Of a DNA stretch of 64,000 nucleotides, positions 9,560 through 19,885 are shown piece by piece. Every line of letters begins with the position of its first letter. Position 1 is the stretch's first letter. The DNA is taken from assembly GCA_006538405.1 (NCBI GenBank), contig BJKQ01000011.1, positions 1,489,501-1,553,500 of the forward strand. Direction: 5' to 3'. A program made the position numbers and the translations under genes. The DNA is from Hansfordia pulvinata. Taxonomy: Eukaryota; Ascomycota; Sordariomycetes; Xylariales. The notes beneath the pieces were generated by a model, which did not search any database, was not told the DNA's origin, and saw nothing but the letters and a program-made list of their open reading frames with translations.

Positions 9560-10974
9560 ATGGTCCACCTTCACACCTCTGCGGAGGCCACATACAAGGA
9601 GAAATGGAAGGCGAAGAGCCTATCTTCCGGGTTGGAAAAGAGTGCCGCCCCCCTCCTGGGCCCCGTGAGATACCCCGGCAAGTTCAGCAAGGCACGGATG
9701 TTTGGGCACAGATACGGATCGAGCTTGGCCGTTCTGGTGGTCCTCAGCTGTCTCTCGCTCTTGTGGCATGTCCAGATCCGCTTCGAAAGCCGCTGTCCAT
9801 CGTGCGAGTGTAGCTTCCCGCCCCTCAACGTCGATGACAGCCGCATGTGGGAAAACAGGGACACGCTCGTCGAGTTCAAGCACCGGGGCCCGCACTGCAA
9901 CATCTCGTCGCTGGACCTCCATCGGCCTTTCGGCCACGCGTGCCAGGACAAGGACTCGGCGCTCAAGGCCATGTCGTCTGGGGGCCGGATCGGCAAGGAC
10001 TCGCCCTATGTGCCCTTGGGCTGTGACATGCACTGGTTTGACACGAGGCAAGTCTGCGAGATCCTCGGCAGGTACTCACAGGTGGTGCTGGTGGGAGACT
10101 CGATGCTGCGACATGTCATAGGCGCCATCAACATTCTGATCCGCGAAGATTTGGGCTACGGCGGCGTCACGGACTGGAACTTTTCCAATCAGGAAAGGTG
10201 GGTGCCAGGCGGGCTCGCGGCCAGATGCTCACACGTGAGAGGAACCAAGCTGATGACCCGGACAGACAGCAGTGCTTCTGCCAGAACCAGTTCGACGTGC
10301 GAGACTGCTCGGTGCAGGGTATATTCAGCACGGCCGATGTGCTGAGGAACGACCCGCTAAGTGTCAAGTGCCCCCGGCTCGTGCCCGGATGGTCGACAGA
10401 TCTGCGGAGTGAGTGGACATGGAGGGCCCGGGGGGAGGGGGGGGGGGCCTTGGGCCAGTTGGCAACTGAGCTGACAGACGCCATAGTCGAGCAGATGGTA
10501 CGATATCCCATCCCCGAGGTGGAGCGGGCACGGCTGGAAGCATCCATCGACACCAAGCAGGCCAAGCCTCGGGCTTTCATCCTGGGACACGGGCTGTGGA
10601 ACGACCTCGACATGAAGCAGTCACTGGCCTGGCTGGACTCGGTGCTGGGGACGATCCATGCGCGGACCGGTGACGGGGCCGGCCGGCGCGGTCGCCACGA
10701 CGGCGGCGGGCCGAGGCAGCCCGTACTGCTGGTGACGCCGAACGCGGCCGGGGAGAAGAAGCCGGACGAGTGGATCGTCAGCCAGGGAAACAAGGCTTTG
10801 GTCCGTTTCGAGAAGGCAATGGCGGCGGAAGCAGGGAGGCGACAGATTGATCACCTGGGCACGTGGAACATGAGCATCCAGACCACGCTGTATGACGGGG
10901 TGCACATGGACGTCCGGGGGAATCTGGTCAAGGCGATAATGGTGCTGAATTGGCTGAACCTGGTTGGGACGTGA
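9560..10974 (+). CDS. Type II membrane-anchored SGNH/PC-esterase-like protein
   Basis: Predicted 422-residue protein with three exons: 9560-10197, 10266-10408 and 10487-10974. Both joins keep frame (NQERQQCFCQ and DLRIEQMVRY), and intron 1 has a CTGAT branch-like site. A single hydrophobic segment at about residues 53-72 follows a basic N-terminus, suggesting a signal anchor with the rest in the secretory lumen. The lumenal part is Cys-rich, has VLVGDSMLRH (GDS at 179-181) and near the end YDGVHMD, where Asp397 and His400 fit the DxxH of SGNH hydrolases. This layout resembles PC-esterase/PMR5-type carbohydrate acyl-modifying enzymes, so a role in modifying glycans or wall polymers in the Golgi is a reasonable guess, not a demonstrated one. 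Intron 2 carries an eleven-base G tract. An intron-retention reading would stay open because intron 2 is 78 bases and in frame. Confidence 0.8.
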
Positions 10975-11702
10975 GGGAAGTGGCGTGTCATCGGGGCCAA
11001 CGTGAAGACGTCATCGTATGTTTCTGGTTTGGAGTGGCTGCTCGCGCGGTATCATCGTCTCTGGAAATTCGGTTCGAGAGTACAGAAGATGAGGAAGCAG
11101 ACCTCGGGAGTGACAGGTCGCGATGACACAGCGGCAGCCATCATACCGATTGGCACCTGATGAGATAGATATAGCATGCAGTCTACATACCTAACGTAAT
11201 GTACCTGCCTAAGACAAATGTAGATCAGACCGTGTTTTTCCATCACCTGCGGGTGCCCCTATTAAAGTTATTAAGTTATATGTAGGTATCTACCTACCTC
11301 CTTATCCATCTGGACGCAATGCTGGTGAGGTCCAGTGCGGTGTAAGGAGTATGAAAATAGAGAGACAGTTGAGGTACGAGTATCTACGAATTGGGAGCTG
11401 GCGGGTTGAATTGAGAATCTCAGCAGGTACCTAAGTAGATACATCCTGTGCTGAAGCGGGTCAATGAGTCTATCAGTCGATTCAAGGCTCCATATTAAGT
11501 TAGATCCAGTGAAAAGAGCTGCCCCGTAGAGCAAAGCCGGCGCAGCTACGCTCCAAGGCGCGATTGAGGAAACCTGTGGTGAATTGATTTTTCTTCCACC
11601 CACTCCCCGACCTCCGACCTTCCCTTCCACTCCCCAATCCCCTTCTCCTCCGCGCGACCTTTTCACAACCTCATCGGACTTTGCGTCGCAGCAGATGCTG
11701 CC
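10975..11702. other. Intergenic region upstream of MRPS35
   Basis: No gene seen. It holds TAGGTA/TACCTA runs around 11281-11300 and one TACGAGTA octamer at 11375. The last 100 bases are pyrimidine-rich, as expected for a 5' leader. Confidence 0.6.
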
Positions 11703-13012
11703 ATGCCCCCCCGACTGCCATCATCGGTATCGGTAGCCCTGGCGGCCCTGCCGAAGCCCCAGGTGCTGCCTACTGGTTCCACCGCGGCTCTTGTCCACGC
11801 CGCCGCTCCCTTCTCGACCACCGCGTCGCGCCCAGGCCTTGCCAAATCTCGACGCATCTTCCTCCAGTGGCTGCGCGGCCCTGGCAAGGCCCACAGGGAC
11901 GTCAATGAAACGGGCCAGTTCTATTTGAAGCCTCCGAGGTCGTTGGAGCTCTCTACGGCTGACTTTCAGAGATGGCAGGAGAGGAATCCTTTTCCTCTCA
12001 ATCCCCAATACATAAGCTCCAGAGTCCTCACCGACGAAGCCAGGGAGATTGTCTGGTCAGAGGTCATGCAGAACGGCAAGTCTCTCAAAGTCGTCTCCGC
12101 CGAGCACGGGATCGATGTACAACGCGTCGCGGCTATTGTGCGATTAAAAGAAGTGCAGAGGCAATGGGAAGCACAGGTAGGCATTTTCAAAACTCTTCCA
12201 TGCTCTCCTCCCATCCCCGAAATAACATCACCCTGCTACACAAGCACGTCCAAGTGGCCGTGCTTCTGGGTTGACATGCGCGCTCTGATATGATGATATG
12301 CCAAAAAAAAAATTCGATTAGTCTTGAAGACACCTACATGGTTACAAAATTGTTGCGAGCCTCTCTGATCCTAGCGCCATTACCCCATTACCCACACTAC
12401 GCATTCATCGCGTTCTCCAGATGATACATGTCGTGTTGCTCATTCTAACTCTGTATCGTCTGACTGCAGGATAAATGGCGGGCCCTTCCCTATCAACGTG
12501 CAGTTCTATCCATGTTGCCCAAATTCGACATTCGACGAGGAGTGCAGCAAGCACCCTTCGAAGAAATCAACGAGGTCCACGACCACCCACACAGTCAAGC
12601 CCAGGTCTTCTGGCCGACTTCTGAATCCAAACACTTCACCCGAGCCGATGCCGCTCGCGCTCTGAGCCAGACTCTTCTGCCACCCGACGAGCGTGTGCCC
12701 CACCCAGAGCTTATCCAACTGGAGAGGAGCTCTACTAAAGGTGTCTCGCCGGCCAGGGCTCGTGATCAGTTTACGGCCGCTGTCATCGCTAGCGAAACAG
12801 CAGCTGCTGAGAAGAATCAGGCCAAGGCACAGGCCGAAGAGAAGAGGATGTCCCGCGTCAACTCGGACCGTTTCGAGTTCAGGATCCGCGACTTCAACTC
12901 GGCTGACGTTGGTCAGAACGGCAAAAGGCGAGAGGCAGTGGGATGGAAGTACGGTGCGCCTCACTACGACCGCTCCAGGGGCCAAATCAAGATTCCCACT
13001 TCGGTGCCTTGA
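11703..13012 (+). CDS. MRPS35: Mitochondrial small-subunit ribosomal protein MRPS35/Bot1 family
   Basis: Component of the mitochondrial 37S ribosomal subunit, in the fungal family containing S. cerevisiae Mrps35 and S. pombe Bot1 (eukaryotic mitochondrial regulator domain). Two exons, 11703-12176 and 12470-13012, join in phase 0 (RQWEAQ to DKWRALPYQ) to give 338 residues; the intron is 293 bases and ends CTGCAG. The N-terminal 45 residues are rich in Ala, Ser, Arg and lack acidic residues, fitting a mitochondrial targeting peptide. The block RRIFLQWLRGPGKAH at about 49-63 is characteristic of the family, followed by FYLKPPRSLELSTADFQRWQERNPFPLNPQY-type sequence, a helix-turn-like segment (SEVMQNGKSLKVVSAEHGIDVQRVAAIVRLK) and an Ala/Glu-rich helix before the C-terminal KYGAPHYDRSRGQIKIP. 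It is convergent with the CCDC97-like gene. Confidence 0.9.
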
Positions 13013-13317
13013 TCTGGGCCAGGCGCCATGTATTTTCATGTATCAACAAACTTGTATAAGGTGGTGGACTGTACATATCAACCCACAAGATCAGCTAAGG
13101 CAAGATGGGCAGGAGCCCAGGCCCTTACGACCGAAAGGGTCTGTATAACACGGCTGGGGGCACGTCAGGGGCAATGCGTCAGGCATTGCAGATGCCACGA
13201 GCGGCGTAAGCGCTGCGAAACAAATTATAATACCCTTTGAACCAACAATCCCATTTGAATGCGCTCTTGTTTGTGACGGATGGAAGTCCTGCCGGGGTGT
13301 GTCGAAACCTTTGCCGC
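13013..13317. other. Shared 3' flank between MRPS35 and the CCDC97-like gene
   Basis: The 305 bases between two convergent stop codons hold no gene. Both 3' UTRs and polyadenylation sites should be here; an A/T-rich patch (AAATTATAATA) lies at about 13221-13231. Confidence 0.65.
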
Positions 13318-14415
13318 TCAGAAGTCCTGCACGCCTGTCTCGCCGTGCAGGACACTCCCCAGCTGATCATCGCCGCCGCCTTCTCGCTGCTCACCGCTGC
13401 TAGTCTGCCCTGTCACCCAGGCTGGGTCCTGGTCCTCGAACCACGCGTCCTGCAGGTCGCGCCTCTCCAGCGCGTCAAGCTCGTCGTCGGCGTCGACGGG
13501 GCCGTAGTCGAAGTCGGCGTCGCGCCCGACCACGAACCGGCGCCGGAGGAACTCGACCCAGCGCTCGCGGCCCTCGTCGCGCGTTGACGCTGCCGCATGT
13601 GTACTTCCGGACGGTGCTGCATCTAGCGCGCGGACTCCTCCTCCACCGCCATCACCACCACCACCACCGCCGTCGCCGCCATCAGCGTCATCGTTGTCGC
13701 AGTCGTGGTCGCCCTCGCCGCCCGCGTTGTCGCGGATGAAGGCGTCGTCGGCGCCATAGTTTGTCACAAACGGGTCGCCGCTCTTCTGCCCCTGCTGCCG
13801 CCCGGGCCCTGCCTCCCCGGCGCCGGCGCCTGTGCTGCTCGCCGTCGCCAGCCTCGAGAGCCGCGCCTCGCCCCGCAGCAGGTCCAGCTCGAGCGTGCGC
13901 CCGTAGCCCCTGGCGCGGCCCTCGCGCTCGCGCTCCTCGGCCGACTGGAAGCGGCGCACCAGGGCGTCGTAGAAGAGAGGGTCTGTGTCATGTGTTTGTA
14001 GATGCATGTGTAAATCTCGTCATCAGCCTCTTGTGTTGCGTGACCTCTAGTGATTCCCGCTTCGATAGTTGATTTTTTTCAGAAGAAAGGGAGGACCAGG
14101 GGGGAGTGAACGGGGGCAAGGGGAGGTTATCTCACCGGCAAGCTCGTGGTCAGCAGCCGAAAAGTAACCCGGGTTGCGCTCGAGGTACTCGCGGCGGCGG
14201 TTCTGGACGCGCACCCGCGCCGACTCGGCAGGCGACCTGGGCGGGCGCGGGCGCGGTCTTTCGCCCGAGTCGCGGCCATCAACGCGGCTCTGGTCTTTGC
14301 TCCCCTCAGTCGCCGCCGCCGTCGATGTTGCTGTTTCTGCTGCTGTTGCTGCTACTACTGCTGCTGCTTCTGCTGGCGTGGCGCCATTGGGAGCTGTCGT
14401 CGCTGTTGTCATCAT
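13318..14415 (-). CDS. CCDC97-like protein (DUF2052 family)
   Basis: Predicted 314-residue protein matching the coiled-coil domain-containing protein 97 family. Two exons, 14415-14136 and 13982-13318, join as HELA-DPLFYDALVRRF through a 153-base intron with a GTGAGA donor. Family-typical sequence: RRREYLERNPGYFSAADHELADPLFYDALVRRFQSAEEREREGR starts around residue 73, then TLELDLLRGEARL, and near the C-terminus RWVEFLRRRFVVGRDADFDYGPVDADDELD. Animal CCDC97 is known to associate with the SF3B part of the U2 snRNP; a splicing role here is inferred from that relationship only. The first 65 residues are Ala/Thr-rich, encoded by CTG-type repeats on the opposite strand, and a Gly/Asp-rich linker separates the conserved blocks. 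The start has two ATGs in tandem (14415 and 14412). Confidence 0.85.
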
Positions 14416-15340
14416 GGTGTCCGCGCGCCCTTCTCAAGCGGGGATCGTGATGCGACAATAGCCGGTAAAGAGTCGTCGGCCGGCTACTGTTTTAAATGAC
14501 CGCTCCTGACTTTGTTACCGTCGCGCAACGTATGGTGGGGAGTAGGATACTCCCCCCTCTTACACGCTGGCTCCGTCTGTACACGCCGGCTCTGTCTGTT
14601 GTTGTCGTCGCTAGGGGTGGGATCTGTCATCTGAATGATTTCGGCACTTTTTTGTACCAAAAGGAGGCGAGTCTGGCGTGAGGCATGGAGCCGTCAATGC
14701 CCGGATGTCGTGGGAGGCGATGCGTGTGATGAAAAGTGAACGAGTGTCGCGAGCTATCAGGTGCAAGCGACTGACGTGAGTGGGTGACGGGTTGATCGGG
14801 CCAGTCTCCACTTTCGCCTGTGGATTGTGTGAGGCTTGTCTGTGGTGGCCACTGGTTGTGGTTGGTTGGGGTCGCACTGTCTGCTTGCCCGCCTGCACCC
14901 TCACCCGCGTCTCTTGACTTTTCGAACACGACACGTCGTCAGCTCAGGCCATGCCCTACCACGGCGTTGGGAAGAGCAACTCTGAATAGGTTTTCACGAG
15001 GTATAGTGTTCCAAGTGTGTTGCACAGAAACAGTCGCAGGTAGTAGTCTCATATATTTGAAAAGTCGAGCATGACAAGTCGCGTCAAGATGAAATGAACA
15101 CAAGTATTTCTACCATGATCCAGAGATCTCCAACCCGTGTCGAAAAACTTATGAAAGAGAAATGTCCATCGCAGGTCCCTGTCAAGTCGTCCCTGATCCA
15201 CCGGTCAAGTGCTCTTTTGCCATCTCGGTGCATGAACAGGATTAGGAGAAGAAAACAAGAATAGAAACGCTCAGAACGCTTGTCAAATCAGAAGAGCAAA
15301 AACCCTGCAATGCTGCTCGCAGTCAGGCCTGTCATTCCAA
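14416..15340. other. Intergenic region between tandem minus-strand genes
   Basis: It contains the promoter of the CCDC97-like gene and the 3' flank of the gene ending at 15341. No other gene or large repeat is seen. Confidence 0.6.
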
Positions 15341-17656
15341 CTACGCCAGTCCCATGGAGACACCTGTCCGCAAGTGCCACATGGCTCTCGACAGAGCACT
15401 CGCTTGCTGTGATGCACTTGTGCTCGTCCCGGCCCTCGTCCCGGCCCTCGTCCCGGCCCTCGTCCCATTGTTGACACGCAGCCGTGCCGAAGACGAAAGC
15501 GCTGTAGACCTGCAGACAGCAGGAGAGCCATGTTGCCACAGTATCCAAAAGGATATCACAGCTGTGGCTACTGCTGCCAGCATGCACAAGAATGCTGCCG
15601 ACTGTTGCGAAGACAGAGACCCTGTGCTCAGCAAGGTCGAGACCATGGCGATTCCGCCAACGATCAGTGACATGTCTGTCCTGCCACAGGAGCTCTGGTT
15701 GATGGCCTGCAAAGAACGCTTGGCATGCGTTGCAGTCTTCGCAGGCGTTGCATTCTGTGCAATCCGGCCATTTTCTGCATTCTCTGCAATCTTTGCATGC
15801 TTTGCATTTTCTGCAATCTTTGCATGCTTTGCATTCTTTGCAAAGTCGCTTGCCAATGCCACCCTTGCCGCCCTTGCATGATTGTCGGCAATCCGTGAGA
15901 TACTGACGTTGACATCGCTGGGGTCGCTGATCACTGGGTTCCTCGTCCGTGATCTTACCTCCTCTGGCTGAGTGGCCAGTGGTGGTCGACTACCGCCCCG
16001 CGGTGGCTCAGACGGTGCGGTGTGGGAGGAGCCCGGCAAAACCAATGGCTCGCCCACCTGGGCAAGGCCAGTGCTGGTCTGGCGCGAATCGATCAGTACC
16101 TCGGGAGCAGTGGCAGTCGCGCTGGCAGTCTCCGGCAAGTCTCTTGCCACGATACTATTGGGCTTATTCGTGCGTGCCTGTTGGTCACGAGAATCAACCC
16201 TCATATCTTGCTGGCCACGACGGCTGGCTACCATCGTATCTTGCTGGTCATGCCGGTCGACTGTCACATCCTGTGCAGCACTAGACCTAACAGCCGAGGT
16301 CTGAGGTCCACCAAGATCGGTTACCACACTCTGTTGAGTTTGGAGGTCGACGACGCATTGCTGTGGATCGTTTTCAGATTGTCTGTGATCTGCACGATCA
16401 GAACATTCTCGTTGTCTGTGATCTCCAGTAGCAAGTCGTGAGTGGTCGTGTGGCAGCTTGGCAGCAACTTCGGTTACTGCGTCGACGTCAAGATCGTCAA
16501 GGAAGCTGGTCGAACCAGGGCTGTAGAGGCTGAAGTCGACGTAGTTGCCAGCATCCACGTCGCCAGAGCTGAGGTAAGGCAGCGTGGGAGGCTTGAACTC
16601 GTCCCAAGATGCAGATTCGTTGCCCACGCTGAAGTCTTGAGCAGCTACGGCGGCTACATCAGAGGCACGCGTGTAGTCAATCGAGTGCAGCGATGCATGG
16701 CCAACTGGTGTTACTGGCAGCGCCGGTGAAGGTGAGATGCCTGTCGATGTCGATGTCGATGTCGACGAGGTTACCGGCGAGAAGTTCAATACAGGGTCGT
16801 AGAAAGAACTGTTGTCGGGGAACGTCGCCAATGGCTCGTCGTCGAACTGGACAAACTGGTTCCAGTCCTCAGCACCAGAGAACATGTCAACGTCGAAGTC
16901 GGCCATCGAAGTCTCCATTGAATCGTCAAAGGAAAGAGCGTTCGTGTCGAAAGGAGGCTGCCCCGGGTGTGTCAAATTCGGTTGCTGGAAGTCTGCGCAA
17001 GGCATCGAAGCGGTCGGAGCGGCGGTGCGCTTGGTGCTGGTGTTCTTGGTGACCTTGGAGCTGGTGGGTTTGGCCGGCGACAGCCTTCTGTGGCTGGGGT
17101 CACACTTGACCTTCTTCTTTTTGCAAGCATCGCAGGCCTTCATGATTCTCATGAGGTGGGCGTGGTCGCGCTGTTCCTTGGTCTTGCAACCGCGGGACGC
17201 AGCGTTGGTGACGTCTTGTCCATCTTTGGTCATGATCTTCATGCCGGGCATGTGAGAGAAGTCTTGCGCAGCAGCAGCCTTCTTGGATTTGGACGAACGG
17301 GCTCTGGGCTTGGCGGCACTGGACCACTGGAGCTCGGATGCGACAGGGGACGTCTGGCTTGAAGAGGCGTACCCCGAGTCCTGCAGCATGGTGCTGGCGG
17401 GAGACTCAAATGAGGTCAGGTCGTCGAGGGGGTTCACTAGGAAGAACTTGAAGGACTCGCCAGAGACTATTGAGTACTGGACGAACTCGCAAGTGACCAT
17501 GGTGCGCTTGTCGAGGATGGACATGTCGCCGGCGACATAGGCGTCGATGAGTGAGTCCAGCTCCTTGGTGCCCATAGCAGGGAAGAACTGCAGAGTGGCG
17601 CCAGGGGCGGGCTGGTGGACAGAGAAGCCCATCAACTGATTGCTGGGGGAATCCAT
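15341..17656 (-). CDS. Putative DNA-binding protein with half zinc cluster and hydrophobic C-terminal segments
   Basis: Uninterrupted frame of 771 residues; ATG at 17656. Function unknown. Residues 158-190 carry KEQRDHAHLMRIMKACDACKKKKVKCDPSH, where Cys175, Cys178 and Cys185 form CX2CX6C, the first half of a fungal Zn2Cys6 cluster; DPSHRR replaces the second half. Before it is a Ser/Lys-rich basic stretch (113-130), and after it long disordered acidic/Ser/Thr-rich sequence with (ST)n. Residues 425-495 are Gln/Asp-rich with loose QQD repeats. Residues 608-643 hold four nine-residue repeats beginning NAKHAKIAE. Two hydrophobic stretches follow, 662-680 (weak) and about 686-707 (strong, ending ISFWILW), then a GTRA repeat at 731-744. 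The layout suggests a regulator that could be tethered to a membrane; binding and localisation are inference. No paired family beyond similar fungal hypotheticals is recognised. Confidence 0.8.
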   Translation of the reverse strand: MDSPSNQLMGFSVHQPAPGATLQFFPAMGTKELDSLIDAYVAGDMSILDKRTMVTCEFVQYSIVSGESFKFFLVNPLDDLTSFESPASTMLQDSGYASSSQTSPVASELQWSSAAKPRARSSKSKKAAAAQDFSHMPGMKIMTKDGQDVTNAASRGCKTKEQRDHAHLMRIMKACDACKKKKVKCDPSHRRLSPAKPTSSKVTKNTSTKRTAAPTASMPCADFQQPNLTHPGQPPFDTNALSFDDSMETSMADFDVDMFSGAEDWNQFVQFDDEPLATFPDNSSFYDPVLNFSPVTSSTSTSTSTGISPSPALPVTPVGHASLHSIDYTRASDVAAVAAQDFSVGNESASWDEFKPPTLPYLSSGDVDAGNYVDFSLYSPGSTSFLDDLDVDAVTEVAAKLPHDHSRLATGDHRQRECSDRADHRQSENDPQQCVVDLQTQQSVVTDLGGPQTSAVRSSAAQDVTVDRHDQQDTMVASRRGQQDMRVDSRDQQARTNKPNSIVARDLPETASATATAPEVLIDSRQTSTGLAQVGEPLVLPGSSHTAPSEPPRGGSRPPLATQPEEVRSRTRNPVISDPSDVNVSISRIADNHARAARVALASDFAKNAKHAKIAENAKHAKIAENAENGRIAQNATPAKTATHAKRSLQAINQSSCGRTDMSLIVGGIAMVSTLLSTGSLSSQQSAAFLCMLAAVATAVISFWILWQHGSPAVCRSTALSSSARLRVNNGTRAGTRAGTRAGTSTSASQQASALSRAMWHLRTGVSMGLA
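15425..15466 (-). repeat. 12-base tandem repeat coding GTRA
   Basis: About 3.5 units of a 12-base repeat (TCCCGGCCCTCG-type on the plus strand) encode Gly-Thr-Arg-Ala repeats at residues 731-744 of the 771-residue protein. The unit is a multiple of three, so copy-number change would keep the frame. Confidence 0.9.
15728..15835 (-). repeat. 27-base minisatellite coding a nine-residue repeat
   Basis: Four units encode NAKHAKIAE, NAKHAKIAE, NAENGRIAQ and NATPAKTAT at residues 608-643 of the 771-residue protein. The first two are identical in protein. The Ala/Lys/Glu content favours a helix just before the hydrophobic segments. Confidence 0.85.
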
Positions 17657-19885
17657 TGAAAAGTCTGGACCGGTGGTGCGTCGGTGCAGATACGGGGAAT
17701 CCAGCTTGGGCAGCGTAGACTACCGAGAGGTACTACCAGGAAGCCGAGTAGTGATGTTCAGAGGGCTTGGAGATACCTGTGGCGACTGACGATGTCACTC
17801 AGTCAAGTCGGCAGACAGCAGGCGGCCGCGCTGGGACAGAGTCACGAACTGCAGGATTTGTTTCCAGCGTCTCGACAACCACCCGTCTCCCAAACAGCGC
17901 GGAAGAAACCAAGTTGATGGCCAACTCGACCGGCACGAAGGCGAGCGGGGAAGGTGTGCGAGTAAAAGCTGATAGTAAGGTTTGCGGTAACAAACAAGGC
18001 AACCAGCTTGCGAACTGTGCGATTCAGGGGCAAAGGCGGCGGTAGTGGCAGCGGAGGCGAGGGCGGAAGCGGATACAGCCGGAGGTCAGCTGATCGGTGG
18101 TAGATACGAGTGTTTGGGGGGCGCGGGGCCGGATGTCTGGTTCGCCGGTGAAGCTGGGGAAGCAGCCGGGACGGAGCCGTGGCAGTGGACGTCGTACGGG
18201 AGGGCGCGGAGCGAAGGCAAAGTGAGCAGTGGAAAGGAGAGGGAAGTCGGCGTGCGGCCGGGAGGGAGTCACCGGGGATATTTCAGGCACACGACTGAGG
18301 CCTACGCCAGCGTGGGCCGGCCGTCCGCAGCGCCTCATCCTGCCGGGCGCGCTACGGCGAGCGATTCTGGCTCGCCGAAATGTTGGCCTCAGGCATCAAC
18401 TTTCCCGGGTACCGCCGGTCTGGGGCTGCTAACGAGCGCCGCCAGCTGCAGTGGCTGCCCTAACAGCCCCCCGCCACGGAACCTGTCGTCCCTGCCTCGG
18501 CGTGCGACACCAGCAGGGGGACCCGGGCCCACCTCAGCCTGCTGCCCATTGGCCGAAGTCCCCGACCGCAGATCTGCCGGTGCTTTGATTGGCCAATGCG
18601 GCTGTGAGTCAACAGTGATTCAGATTGGGTCAGGGCCCGATGCGGTAAGTACTAGCTCCGCGCCTGCCCTACCGCACCTTCCCCAAGAGCTAACTTTCAT
18701 TGGACGCCCCTGTATCTCGATAACACCGCGTAAATGGGCGTGGTAGACCCGCTGCTGAGCGCTGCTGCGCCGCCCTCAAATTGCCCGCAGGCTCGGCCTC
18801 TGCCAGAGAGCGTCACGGAACTCGGCTGTGTAAGTGGCCACCTGCAGAGGCTGCGGCAGACTTCTCCCTGCCTACCCTTGACGTCAATGCGAGTACCCAT
18901 AGGTACTCGGATAATCACAAGAGACCTCTCCCTGACACACACATATCGTCGATTGCAGTCCTCAATATACCTATGCCACTCTCGATATCGTGGGACCGGG
19001 TCCGGCGCCGCCACGGCCAAGCTCTAGAGAAACCGGGCTCTCCCCTCTGACTTTGAGGGATTGGACTACATCACTTCTCCCCAATCCAAACCAATTGGAG
19101 GAGCGCTTACTCGTATACATACAGTCATCCATGCAGAGCTGGGGCTCCTTGGGGCTACCTATGACACGCTTCTGCGCACAGCCCACCTGCAACATACGAG
19201 TAGCGCGCCCTTCAGCCCCGTCGCTCGCAGGGTCGCAGCGACATGGATTGGCCTCCTCTTGGACATGCGAGTCTGTACAGAGTGAGGCCAGGCGTGCTTG
19301 TGGCTGCACTCATGACCGCACCAAGCGGCCGATGCTGCCAGTCACTCCCGCTGGCATTGCAGTACTCGTACGCCAGCTCCAAGCGGCAGCTTCTAGTCAG
19401 CTCCAAGCTGGGGGGCGCTGAGTCCAGGGGGCGGGTACGGCTCATGACCAATTAATTGGTAAATCACAAAATATGGCGGAAAGGGTGTAATGAAGCAAGA
19501 GAAATGTTGCTGGGTCGCTATCGTGGTGAATCGCAAGGGCATCCATATCGTATCGTCATCTCCGATGAAATCAAGACTCGAAGCCGAGTACGTCCAAAAC
19601 ATGGCGGGCGGTAGTAAAGCACAGGGCGCCCCGCGGTCCAAAGATCCGAGGTTCGAGAGAATCAGCATATCAATCCACCGTGGCAATCAAACTCCCGCAA
19701 GCGTGGTATATCCAACTCCCCCACGGACTTCTGGCACAACAGGCCGAGAGGAAAGAAACTCCACCAAAACTCCTGGTCGGCTCCCAGTAAGGAGAGGCAA
19801 ATGAAAACCCCAGAGCGAGAGCAAAGGCCCATCCGGAACTCCAGGGATAGACTACCGCGAATTGGCAGTAGAACGAGAGGAGGTC
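17657..19885. other. Intergenic region upstream of the 771-residue gene
   Basis: No recognised gene. A 233-residue open frame at 18045-18746 (+) is compositionally simple and has no visible domain, so it is not called. Three TACTCGTA/TACGAGTA octamers lie between 19108 and 19370. The left part is the probable promoter of the minus-strand gene ending at 17656, and the right end is the 3' flank of the gene ending at 19886. Confidence 0.55.

Noticed and set aside
18045..18746. 233-residue open frame on the plus strand
   Set aside because: Low-complexity Gly/Ala/Arg-rich sequence, no domain, lies in the promoter region of the gene on the other strand.
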